A DNA stretch of 8,096 nt from DASXIW01 sp036497785. GTDB lineage: Bacteria; Pseudomonadota; Alphaproteobacteria; Acetobacterales; Acetobacteraceae. Shown here in pieces: positions 1-6,134 of the stretch. Every line of letters begins with the position of its first letter. The first letter of the stretch is position 1. The stretch is taken from the NCBI GenBank assembly GCA_036497785.1, contig DASXIW010000119.1, positions 1 through 8,096 on the forward strand, written 5' to 3'. The notes beneath the pieces are model-generated. The model saw nothing but the letters and a program-made list of their open reading frames with translations, searched no databases and was not told the origin of the DNA. Position numbers and translations under genes: made by a program.

Positions 1-729
1 ATGGTCCTCCAGCGCGGCCTGGGCGACGCCTTCCTCGGAAATCACTGTCAGCACGATCCGGTCGGCGATCGGCGCGCCCTTGTTCACCGCGTCACCGCGG
101 TACTGGTGATAGTTTGGGTTGCGCACCAACACGATTTCCGAGCCGGGATCCCAGGATTTCAGCATGTACGGCCCAGTCCCAACCACGTGGCGGCCATACT
201 GGTCGCCATATTTGGCTACTGCGGTGGGCGAGTTGAAGCCGAAGCTGGCCTGGGCGATGTTGCTGAGGAACGGCGCGAACGGCTTGGCAAAAGTAAAGCG
301 CAACGTCGTCGCATCCGGCGCCTCAACGGTCTGCAAGCTGCCTAAAAGCGGCAGCAGCGGCGAGGCGTTCTTCTTGTCCATCACCGCGTCGAACTGCGCC
401 TTGGCGGCGGCGGCGTTGAAATCCGTACCGTCGGTGAATTTGATGCCGGTCCGCAGCTTGAAGGTGATCTCCGTCTGGTCCTCGCTGACCGTCCAGGACT
501 CCGCAAGCCACGGCTTGGGCTGGCCGGAGGCATCGAAATACACCAGCCGGTCGAGCAGATAGGGACCAAGGACGGACGAGACGGTCAGCGAGAAGCTTTT
601 GACGTTGTAGAGCGTCTCCGGGTCCTCGCCGAGGCGGAAATGCAGCGTCGGGCCGGCCGCGCGTGCGTCAACGATCGGTCCCCCGAGCATGGCGGCGACG
701 GCGAAGGTCAGCAGCAGGCGTCGGAACAT
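1..729 (-). CDS. ABC transporter substrate-binding protein, family 5 (peptide/nickel type), 3' end cut by window edge
   Basis: The first 243 residues of a periplasmic solute receptor for an ABC importer of peptides, nickel or similar ligands; the rest lies beyond the left edge. It begins at ATG 729-727, with GGGAGG (741-736) six bases upstream. A Sec signal peptide is clear: MFRRLLL, a hydrophobic stretch, then a likely cut after DARA (residue 24). Mature-protein hallmarks of the family follow: 'PKPWLAESW' (71-79), 'TFKLRTGIKFTDGT' (89-102), the helix 'AAAAKAQFDAVMDKK' (106-120) and the signature VGTGPY (183-188) followed by the 'VLVRNPNY' strand (200-207). Most of the ligand pocket is missing from view, so the substrate cannot be named. 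It is divergent from the M19 dipeptidase homologue at 1017, which makes a peptide ligand plausible. A sigma-54-like promoter lies at 833-817. Family assignment is firm; substrate is inference. Confidence 0.9.
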   Translation of the reverse strand, partial: MFRRLLLTFAVAAMLGGPIVDARAAGPTLHFRLGEDPETLYNVKSFSLTVSSVLGPYLLDRLVYFDASGQPKPWLAESWTVSEDQTEITFKLRTGIKFTDGTDFNAAAAKAQFDAVMDKKNASPLLPLLGSLQTVEAPDATTLRFTFAKPFAPFLSNIAQASFGFNSPTAVAKYGDQYGRHVVGTGPYMLKSWDPGSEIVLVRNPNYHQYRGDAVNKGAPIADRIVLTVISEEGVAQAALEDH

Positions 730-816
730 CGCAATCCTCCCAGGACGCAGGGCGTCAGTATGATTTGACGCGTTGGATTCAGCTTACGCCCGTTACGAGG
801 CATTGCAACCGATTCC

Positions 817-833
817 AAGCAAAAATCATTCCA
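817..833 (-). promoter_or_regulatory. candidate sigma-54 (-24/-12) promoter for the substrate-binding protein gene
   Basis: On the minus strand the sequence reads TGGAATGATTTTTGCTT. It has the invariant GG and GC with exactly ten bases between them and matches the RpoN consensus TGGYRYRNNNNTTGCW at every defined position except one (A instead of Y after TGG). It faces the gene starting at 729; a transcript beginning about 12 bases after the GC would carry a leader of roughly 75 bases. Inverted TTGCAA-based repeats lie upstream at 863-947, where an enhancer-binding activator would be expected. No equally good sigma-70 promoter was found for this gene. The match is seen in the sequence; function is inferred. 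Confidence 0.5.
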
Positions 834-862
834 CGCCTGCCGCAGATGCGCACCGCCCCCTC

Positions 863-947
863 GTTGCAATTTGCAAGTGCCGAATCCCCCGCCTGAAACC
901 GCGATATCGGCACTTTCGATGCGCGATCCGCCCAGGCAAATTGCAAC
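863..947. repeat. 12-bp perfect inverted repeat around TTGCAA, candidate regulator sites
   Basis: GTTGCAATTTGC at 863-874 is the exact reverse complement of GCAAATTGCAAC at 936-947, with 61 bases between. The left arm continues into TTGCAA-T-TTGCAA (864-876), itself a 6-1-6 palindrome; the right copy is AGGCAA-A-TTGCAA (934-946), with one degraded half. The two site centres are 70 bases apart. The arms are AT-rich in a GC-rich window and sit between two divergent genes, which fits paired operator or activator sites better than an RNA element. The cognate regulator is unknown. A further TTGCAA lies at 803-808. Confidence 0.6.
875..915. repeat. inner 9-bp inverted repeat nested in the larger one
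   Basis: AAGTGCCGA at 875-883 pairs perfectly with TCGGCACTT at 907-915, leaving a 23-base loop. Its left arm directly abuts the left arm of the outer repeat (863-874), so the two could stack as a single long stem with a 20-base bulge (916-935) on the right side. There is no T-run on either side, so it is not an obvious terminator. It may be a second regulator site or part of a DNA structure in the divergent promoter region. Confidence 0.5.
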
Positions 948-1001
948 TTCCGCACCGTTCAGGCGCCGGATTGCGTGCTAAGTGACAAACGGACATCGAA
1001 C

Positions 1002-1010
1002 AGGGGAGGG
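1002..1010 (+). promoter_or_regulatory. ribosome binding site that fixes the M19 gene start
   Basis: AGGGGAGGG lies six bases before ATG 1017. The frame is also open upstream to a GTG at 975, but no purine-rich site precedes that codon and the 14 extra residues do not resemble the family. The ATG at 1017 is therefore taken as the start. Confidence 0.85.
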
Positions 1011-1016
1011 CCGGAA

Positions 1017-2045
1017 ATGGCCGGACTGAATGGCGCCGATTTCATGCGCGACGAACTCAGCCTGGATCTGATGGGCGGCTCCCTGAGCAGCCTGGATGCA
1101 CCTGGGGACCAGCAGGCGCTGTACGGCGAGACGCAGATGCGTGGGGGCCTGACCGCGCTGCATATCAGCGTCGGCAAGCATATAGACGCGCTGGAGCCGG
1201 TGCTGACCGAGCTGTACGATGGTTTGTGCCTTTTCGAGCAGATGTCGCATCGCATTCTGCATGTGCGCAGCGTGGCCGATCTCCACGAGGCGAAGGCGAG
1301 CGGCCGGGTGGGTGTGATCCTGGGGTCGCAGGGGCTGAATTATATCGGCAGTAACACGCGGCTGCTGATGATCCTGGCGCGGCTGGGGCTGCGCATCGCA
1401 GCCATCAGCGACAACGAGGAGAACCTGCTCGGCTCCGGCTGCCTGGAACCGGCGGATCGCGGGCTGACATTGCTTGGCCGGCGTGCGGTGCGGGAATTGC
1501 GGGCCAACGGCATAGCACTGGATCTGACCCAGGTTGGCTATCGCACAGGAATGGACGCGATCGACCTATATGACGGCCCGGTGCTGTTCACCCATTCAAA
1601 CGCCTTCGCGGTCACGCCCAACCCGCACAACATCAACGACGATCAGATCCGCGCCGCAGCCGAGACGGGCGGCATGGTCGGCGTTTCCCCGTTTTCGGCG
1701 TTCTGCCGCAACCAGGACCACCGGCGGCCGACGATCGAGGATTATGTGGCTCATATCGATTATATCGCGTCGCTGGTGGGCATCGATCATGTCGGCATCG
1801 GCACCGATCTGTCCCCGTATACCAAGCTGAAATGGGAAAACGGCACCAAGCGCGACTATCCCGAAATGGTCGGCGATTACGTATGGGAAACCGCCTACGC
1901 AGACGGCTTCGACAGCCATGCGAAGTTCATCTGCGTGCCGGAAGCGCTGGATCGGCGCGGCTACAAGCCGGACGATATCCGCAAGGTCATGGGAAGAAAC
2001 GCGATCCGGGTACTGGATGCCGCCTGGACGTTGCCCTCGCGCTAA
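1017..2045 (+). CDS. peptidase M19 (membrane/renal dipeptidase) homologue with altered metal ligands
   Basis: A 342-residue protein of the M19 dipeptidase family, amidohydrolase-type TIM barrels that normally hold two zinc ions and cleave dipeptides. The fold is recognisable from 'VGVILGSQGLNYIG' (98-111), 'NLLGSGCLEPADRGLTLLGRRAV' region (137-158), 'ALDLTQVGYRTGMDAI' (167-182), 'VLFTHSNAFAV' (189-199), 'GGMVGVSPF' (218-226) and 'GIDHVGIGTDLS' (255-266). Several expected ligands are replaced: the N-terminal HxD is S15-L16-D17, the bridging Glu position is Q105, and the first His of the usual 'DLSHVG' is Q172. The second His (H193) and the catalytic-site Asp (D264) remain, and the substrate-binding Arg of 'HPRN' is H204. 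There is no signal peptide, so it is probably cytoplasmic. It is divergent from a peptide-type binding protein, suggesting related substrates. Family assignment is strong; dipeptidase activity is doubtful. Confidence 0.88.
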   Translation: MAGLNGADFMRDELSLDLMGGSLSSLDAPGDQQALYGETQMRGGLTALHISVGKHIDALEPVLTELYDGLCLFEQMSHRILHVRSVADLHEAKASGRVGVILGSQGLNYIGSNTRLLMILARLGLRIAAISDNEENLLGSGCLEPADRGLTLLGRRAVRELRANGIALDLTQVGYRTGMDAIDLYDGPVLFTHSNAFAVTPNPHNINDDQIRAAAETGGMVGVSPFSAFCRNQDHRRPTIEDYVAHIDYIASLVGIDHVGIGTDLSPYTKLKWENGTKRDYPEMVGDYVWETAYADGFDSHAKFICVPEALDRRGYKPDDIRKVMGRNAIRVLDAAWTLPSR

Positions 2046-3337
2046 ACCGGAGCGCTGTCGAAAAATTTCTGGCCGATATATTCGCCCTCCCGCACGCCGG
2101 GCAGGCAGGCGAACAGGCCGCCGCCGGTATGGGTGGTGTATTGGTTCATCGCGTCCAGCTTCGACATGTTCTGGTAGATCTTGATGAAGCCGGTTCGCGG
2201 ATCGCGCTGGTAGGCGATGAAGAACAGGCCGGAATCATACAGCATGCCCTGGCGCCAGGGCGGCCAGCGTTCGGCGGTGAAGCTGACGCCGTCATTGTAG
2301 GAATAGCCCCGGCGCATGATCTGCGCGCCGTCGTTCATCGCCGGGGCGCCCAGCCGCACATGCGCGCTGTCGGCGATGACGGGGTTGCCGTCCTTGTCGG
2401 CGCGATCCAGCTCCAGCAGGTCAGTCTCGTGGGTCTTGCCGATCGGGGCGCCGGAATATTTGTGGCGCCCGATGACCTCCTCCTGCAAATCCACCCCGGT
2501 GCGGTCCCAGTGCTCCAACGAGATGCGGATGCGCCGCACCACCTGATAGCTGCCGCCGCGCATCCAGGCCGGGCCCTCGTCGCCGACCCAGACCACCTCG
2601 TCGAAGGTCTTCGGCACCTCGGCGGTGGGAACGGCGCCCGGCATTGCGTTGTTGGTGCCGTCCTTGAACCCCATCAGGTTGCGCGGGGTTTGGTTGTTCG
2701 GGACGTCGGGCAGGAAGCCTGACTGCGCCCAGCGCAACTGGGCCGCGTCATAGGCGAGCCGGGTCAGCTCGCGCACGGCGTGGAAGGCGATTTGCGGATC
2801 GTCCGCGCAGGCATGCACGGAAATATCGCCGCCGGTGCGTTCGGGCTGAAGCTCGTCGCCGTTGAAACGCGGCATGTCCACCAGGGCTTGCGGCCGTTGC
2901 GCGGCGAGGCCGTAGCGGTCCTTGCCGTCTTTCACGAACAGGCCAGGGCCGAAGCCGAAGGTCAGGGTGAGGTGCCCCGGCGCCAGGTCCAGCGCAGTGC
3001 CGCCATCGGGGGCGGCCACCGTCAGATCCTGGCCCATCGGCTTGGCGGTCTGGCCGGCGGTCAACCGGGCGGCGGCGTCGGTCCAGGCGCGCAGCATGGC
3101 CACCACATCGTCTCGCTTGGCGGTGACGAGATCGAAGGCCGCGAAATAGCTGTGCGGTGGCTGCGGCGTGGCGATGCCGGCTTGGTGCGGGCCGTAGAAC
3201 GGCTCGGCGCCCGCCATTGGCGCGGGTCTGTCGGCGCGGGCGGCCCGGCTGATGCCGGCGGCGGCGAGGCCCCCGGCGGCGGCGAGCAGCCCGCGCCGGG
3301 AGGGGCGCGGGCCGTTGCTGTGGAACGGGCAGCTCAC
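2042..3337 (-). CDS. efeB: Dyp-type haem peroxidase / deferrochelatase, EfeB family, Tat-exported
   Basis: A 431-residue dye-decolorizing peroxidase of the EfeB type, a haem enzyme exported to the periplasm and linked in other bacteria to iron uptake and to release of iron from haem. The N terminus carries a twin-arginine signal: SRRGLL (13-18), an alanine/glycine-rich hydrophobic stretch and a likely cut after ARA (35). The family motif GFKDGT is at 223-228, with catalytic Asp226. The probable proximal haem ligand is His326 in 'HVRLGAP', and 'RRGYSYNDG' (342-350) supplies the distal arginine region. Length matches E. coli EfeB. It starts with GTG at 3337-3335, overlapping the TGA of the upstream NHL gene (GTGA), and has no strong ribosome site of its own, so translational coupling is likely. 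Its TAG overlaps the TAA of the convergent M19 gene. EfeU and EfeO are not in this window. Confidence 0.93.
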   Translation of the reverse strand: MSCPFHSNGPRPSRRGLLAAAGGLAAAGISRAARADRPAPMAGAEPFYGPHQAGIATPQPPHSYFAAFDLVTAKRDDVVAMLRAWTDAAARLTAGQTAKPMGQDLTVAAPDGGTALDLAPGHLTLTFGFGPGLFVKDGKDRYGLAAQRPQALVDMPRFNGDELQPERTGGDISVHACADDPQIAFHAVRELTRLAYDAAQLRWAQSGFLPDVPNNQTPRNLMGFKDGTNNAMPGAVPTAEVPKTFDEVVWVGDEGPAWMRGGSYQVVRRIRISLEHWDRTGVDLQEEVIGRHKYSGAPIGKTHETDLLELDRADKDGNPVIADSAHVRLGAPAMNDGAQIMRRGYSYNDGVSFTAERWPPWRQGMLYDSGLFFIAYQRDPRTGFIKIYQNMSKLDAMNQYTTHTGGGLFACLPGVREGEYIGQKFFDSAPV

Positions 3338-4473
3338 CGGGCAAGCACCAGCGTGTTTACCTCGTCCTCAACGTAATAGAAGCCGTCGCCTGCGGAGGTC
3401 ATGGCGATGCCGAACAGATCGCCGCTGCCCGGCGGGGTCTGCGCCTTGTTCGGGTCGATCCAGCGCGCATAGATCTGCTTCCCACTGGCCGGGTCCACTT
3501 CCACCACCTGGCCGTTGGTGCCGTTGATCACCAGCAAATGTCCGTTCGGCGCCATCGTCATGGCCAGCGGCCGCTGGAACAACCCATCCTGGGTCACCAC
3601 CCGGCCGATGCCGGCGGTATGGTCGCGTGTGGTCGCGTCCCAGATGGCGTTGACGCGGTTGCCCGTGGCGTCGGAGACATAGAGTGTATCGTTCGGGCCG
3701 AGGGCGAGGCCGGTCGGGCCGATCAGGAACACACCCTTGTCCGCCTGGGCGCCGAAGCCGCTGCCCACCACGGTCTGGTTGACGACGACGGGCGGCTTGC
3801 CCTCGGGGATGGAAAGCTGCAGGCGCAGCACTGTCGCCTCCTTGACGACCGGCGGATCGCCGTCGGGCGAGCCGACGCCGAAGCCGGCATTGCTGACGAA
3901 CAGGGTGGCGGTGCTGCCCTTATCGATCACCGCCATGTTGCCCCAGGGCATGTTGATATTGGGCCCGGCGATGGTGCCGGCGAGCTTGCCGTGGGCGTCG
4001 AGCACGAGCAGGCAGCCCTGGCCCCTGGTTCTTGTGGTGCCGTCCGTGCTGGGCGCGCTGCCGACGATCACCCAGCCGGATTTCAGTACGGTCATCGCCG
4101 TGCTCAGGCCGATGCCGCCGGGGCAGGAGGCGAGGTTGCGCGGCAGACTGGCGAAGACCGACAGCTTCTTCGTCGACGGGTTGTAGTCGACGATGGTGGT
4201 TCCGAGGCCCTGAAGATTGGTGGAGTTGTTGAAATTGGTGACCAGCACGTCGTCTTTCTGGATGGTGCCGGCCGAGACCGGCGCCACCACGACGGCATAG
4301 GGGTTTTGGTCGCCATTATCCGGCACGGTCGAGGTGACGGTGACGTGCCGGCGAATGCCTTCGAGAAAGCCTTTCGGGTCGGCCGCCAGCGCGGGGGCGA
4401 TCGTTGCCGCCATCATCACCGCACCGAGGCAAGCGAGGCGGGCCTGCCCGCCGAGCCCGTATCCTGTCGCCAT
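3334..4473 (-). CDS. secreted NHL-repeat / beta-propeller protein of unknown function
   Basis: A 379-residue exported protein with a Sec signal peptide (hydrophobic 11-29, likely cut after APALA, residue 30). The mature part is a series of short propeller-like strands. The clearest NHL-type repeats are 'GPTGLALGPNDTLYVSDATG' (252-271), 'RPLAMTMAPNGHLLVINGTNG' region (301-321) and 'GDLFGIAMTSAGDGFYYVED' (351-370); weaker ones lie around 56-100, 118-140 and 176-197. Two cysteines (117, 154) could form a disulfide in the periplasm. No catalytic motif or metal-binding cluster is visible, so the role is unknown; NHL propellers commonly bind other proteins or ligands. Its stop overlaps the start of efeB by four bases, which implies the two products are made together. 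A longer GTG start at 4512 is possible but has no ribosome site. Confidence 0.85.
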   Translation of the reverse strand: MATGYGLGGQARLACLGAVMMAATIAPALAADPKGFLEGIRRHVTVTSTVPDNGDQNPYAVVVAPVSAGTIQKDDVLVTNFNNSTNLQGLGTTIVDYNPSTKKLSVFASLPRNLASCPGGIGLSTAMTVLKSGWVIVGSAPSTDGTTRTRGQGCLLVLDAHGKLAGTIAGPNINMPWGNMAVIDKGSTATLFVSNAGFGVGSPDGDPPVVKEATVLRLQLSIPEGKPPVVVNQTVVGSGFGAQADKGVFLIGPTGLALGPNDTLYVSDATGNRVNAIWDATTRDHTAGIGRVVTQDGLFQRPLAMTMAPNGHLLVINGTNGQVVEVDPASGKQIYARWIDPNKAQTPPGSGDLFGIAMTSAGDGFYYVEDEVNTLVLAR

Positions 4474-4480
4474 GGAGCCA

Positions 4481-4487
4481 CTCCTTT
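4481..4487 (-). promoter_or_regulatory. ribosome binding site that fixes the NHL gene start
   Basis: AAAGGAG on the minus strand lies seven bases before ATG 4473. The in-frame GTG at 4512 would add 13 polar residues before the signal peptide and has no comparable site, so the ATG is preferred. Confidence 0.85.
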
Positions 4488-4502
4488 GCCGCGCATACGC
4501 CG

Positions 4503-4517
4503 GATCGGTCACCGATC
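4503..4517. repeat. 15-bp palindrome in the NHL gene leader
   Basis: GATCGGT-C-ACCGATC is a perfect palindrome with 7-bp arms and one central base, lying 30-44 bases upstream of the NHL start codon. It is followed by a second, weaker inverted repeat, GCAACT/AGTTGC at 4523-4541. Position and symmetry suit an operator for a dimeric repressor acting on the NHL-efeB pair, but a leader hairpin is also possible. There is no T-run to make it a terminator. Confidence 0.4.
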
Positions 4518-4537
4518 ACAACGCAACTGCGAGTTAG

Positions 4538-4580
4538 TTGCAATAAGTCTTTTCGGGCCGCGTCTCAAGTCTCTTTGCAA
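4538..4580 (-). promoter_or_regulatory. two TTGCAA sites and a weak promoter candidate ahead of the NHL-efeB genes
   Basis: The 109-base gap 4474-4582 contains TTGCAA at 4538-4543 and 4575-4580, the same hexamer found four times in the divergent region at 803-946. On the minus strand TTGAGA (4568-4563) and TATTGC (4545-4540) are 17 bases apart and could form a poor sigma-70 promoter whose -10 overlaps one TTGCAA. This would let the NHL and peroxidase genes be expressed without the broken porin gene upstream. The hexamers are certain; the promoter is weak. Confidence 0.3.
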
Positions 4581-4582
4581 GG

Positions 4583-6051
4583 TCAGGAGGTCACGTTCGC
4601 CCGTATGCCGAAGACCGCCTCGTTGCCCAGCCGTTTGCCGGGCTGGTTCGGGTTGAGGCCGGCGCCGGGCATGAAGATGTATTGGAAATCTGGCTGGAGC
4701 TGGAGCCAGGGCGTCATCTGGGCCTGGTAGGTGACTTCGATGAAGCTCTCGCTGTTGCGGATCGGGGTGTAGGCGCCGGTGAACTGCCCGATGTCTCTGT
4801 CGGCACCGCTGGCGCCGCCGCTGATCTTGGCCAGGCCGTAGCCGATGCCGAACGTGTCGTCGTCGCGCCCGGGGAGTGGGGCCTTCAGCGTGACGCCGGC
4901 ATTCAGGCTAAAATCGATCAGGTTGCGGTCGCCGGGCGCGCCCATGACGCGGGCGAACACGCCGACGGCCTGCGGGGATTACGGATCCGGACGCCAGACC
5001 ATCTGATCGGCGAGGGCGTAGAAGCTGTAATTGCCCCAGTCCATGCGCGGGTCGCCGTTGCTGTCCGGCGAGGCGAGCGGGATGCCGCTGGTGTCGTAAC
5101 GCTGATCGGGGAACTTCGCGGTGTCGTACCACGCGCCCAGCTTGTAGGTGCCGGGCAGGCCGGTCTGGGTGCCGGGAATGTCCATTTCGCCCGCGGTAGG
5201 CTGGTTCAGCGCGTATTGCACCTCGGCGATGAACAGCGCGGCAGTGCGCAGGTTGAAGTTGGCGCCGTATCGCGAGGAGCCGAGGAGTTGGGAATCGTTG
5301 TCGAACGGGCCACCGGGCGGGTTGTCCCGGAACACACCCGCCAGCGCGGTGACGCCGGGGATGGGCTGGCCGCGGAAGCGAACGCCCAGAGAGAGGAGAG
5401 CGGGTAGCCCGGTCCGCCGGCATAGAGATCGGCCGAGGGGAGCATCGGCCAGCCCATCATGGTGTTGAGGAACAGGGAGGAGCCCTGGCTGACCATGAAT
5501 TCCTGATCCAGGCTCTGCTGGCCGAGCCTCACGTCGAAACGGCCGTCGAAGAAGGCCTGCTGGAACCAGATCTCCCAGAACCGGGTGGTCGGCTGCGCTT
5601 CGATGCCGCTCGCGGTTTGCCGATTATCGAGATAGAACTGGCTGAAATTGCGGCCATTGATCTGCAGGGCGCTGAGATTGAAGCTGCCGCCCTCCCAGCC
5701 GAATGCCTTCTGCGTATCGAGGCCGAATTGCAGCAGGGTCAGGCCATCATAGGTGGCACTTTGCTTGAGGCCGCCAGTGGCGTTGCCGAGCACCTCGCTG
5801 GTTTCCTGCAGGGTGAGCGTGATGCCGTAATTGCCGAGCACGTTGCGCAGGCCGCCCATGTCGCCCAACAGGTTCGGCCGGCGCCAGAATCCCGTGAACA
5901 AATCGGTACCGTCAGGATAGACGGCGGGCTCCGGCGTCCCGGGCCCCGTTACCCCGGTTTCAGATGGCACGCGCTGCGCGAGGGCCGGCCGGGTCCCGGC
6001 ACAGGCGAGAAGGATCGGCAAGATGGTGTAGCCGACTCGGCGAAGGGCCAT
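4583..6051 (-). pseudogene. oprB: OprB-family carbohydrate-type porin, broken by a frameshift and an in-frame stop
   Basis: An outer-membrane beta-barrel porin of the OprB family, normally a channel for sugars and other small solutes. The start is ATG 6051, with AGAGG (6064-6060) eight bases upstream and a signal peptide ending near PALAQ (residue 26). Family-like sequence runs through 'LGNYGITLTLQETSEVLGN' (72-90), 'FWEIWFQQAFFDGRFDVRLGQ' region (158-178) and 'GGPGYPLSS' (212-220). The frame is then lost in an AG-rich repeat (5388-5400) and resumes two bases out of phase as 'GVRFRGQPIPGVTALAGVFRDN'-type porin sequence, which reaches 'QMVWRPDP' before a TAA at 4981-4979. The same frame continues with 'SPQAVGVFARVMGAP' to a TGA at 4585-4583. 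Removing two bases would give 488 codons, normal for the family. Unrepaired, translation gives a 281-residue product ending at 5206. The last residue is Ser, where such porins normally end in Phe. Confidence 0.85.
5388..5400. repeat. short AG/CT repeat at the porin frameshift
   Basis: The plus strand has AGAGAGAG (5388-5395) followed by GAGAG (5396-5400). On the coding strand this reads CTCTCCTCTCTCT just before GGGCGTTCGC. Deleting one CT unit restores a continuous porin frame (Y-P-L-S-S-L-G-V-R-F-R). The lesion is therefore best explained as a two-base expansion by slippage in this tract, or as an assembly error of the same kind. Confidence 0.6.
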
Positions 6052-6081
6052 CGTTTCAACCTCTGAACACTGCGTTCGAAC

Positions 6082-6110
6082 TTGATATTGAGACTCACTC
6101 GCATTCGCAA
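6082..6110 (-). promoter_or_regulatory. candidate sigma-70 promoter with a weak Fur-like sequence, upstream of the porin
   Basis: On the minus strand TTGCGA (6110-6105) and TATCAA (6087-6082) are separated by exactly 17 bases; each matches its consensus at four of six positions. The -10 lies 30 bases before the porin start at 6051. Between and overlapping them, GCGAATGCGAGTGAGTCTC (6108-6090) has the hexamer-hexamer-base-inverted-hexamer layout of a Fur box, though with only 3-4 of 6 matches per hexamer to GATAAT. The iron-related genes on both sides make iron control plausible. The promoter is reasonable; the Fur site is a weak guess. Confidence 0.4.
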
Positions 6111-6134
6111 GTGGTAATTGTTGCTCTTCCGCGC

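Noticed and set aside
863..947. Riboswitch or small RNA in the divergent region
   Set aside because: The symmetry is in short AT-rich palindromic blocks typical of protein binding sites, and the region lies upstream of the proposed starts for the leftward gene; no known riboswitch core was recognised.
975..1016. Upstream GTG start for the M19 gene
   Set aside because: No ribosome site precedes it, and an excellent AGGGGAGGG lies before ATG 1017; the added 14 residues include part of that site.
1832..2722. Rightward open frame (296 codons) across the end of the M19 gene and opposite efeB
   Set aside because: It overlaps two well-supported genes in other frames, has no ribosome site and no family-like motif.
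4523..4541. Terminator after the porin gene (GCAACT/AGTTGC hairpin)
   Set aside because: The stem is only six base pairs and not GC-rich, and on the minus strand it is followed by GTTGTGATC with no T-run.
3538..4656. Long rightward open frame (372 codons) opposite the NHL gene
   Set aside because: It mirrors a gene with a signal peptide, good ribosome site and propeller repeats. Its own translation is rich in Arg, Gly and Ala with no recognisable domain, as expected for a GC-rich antisense shadow.
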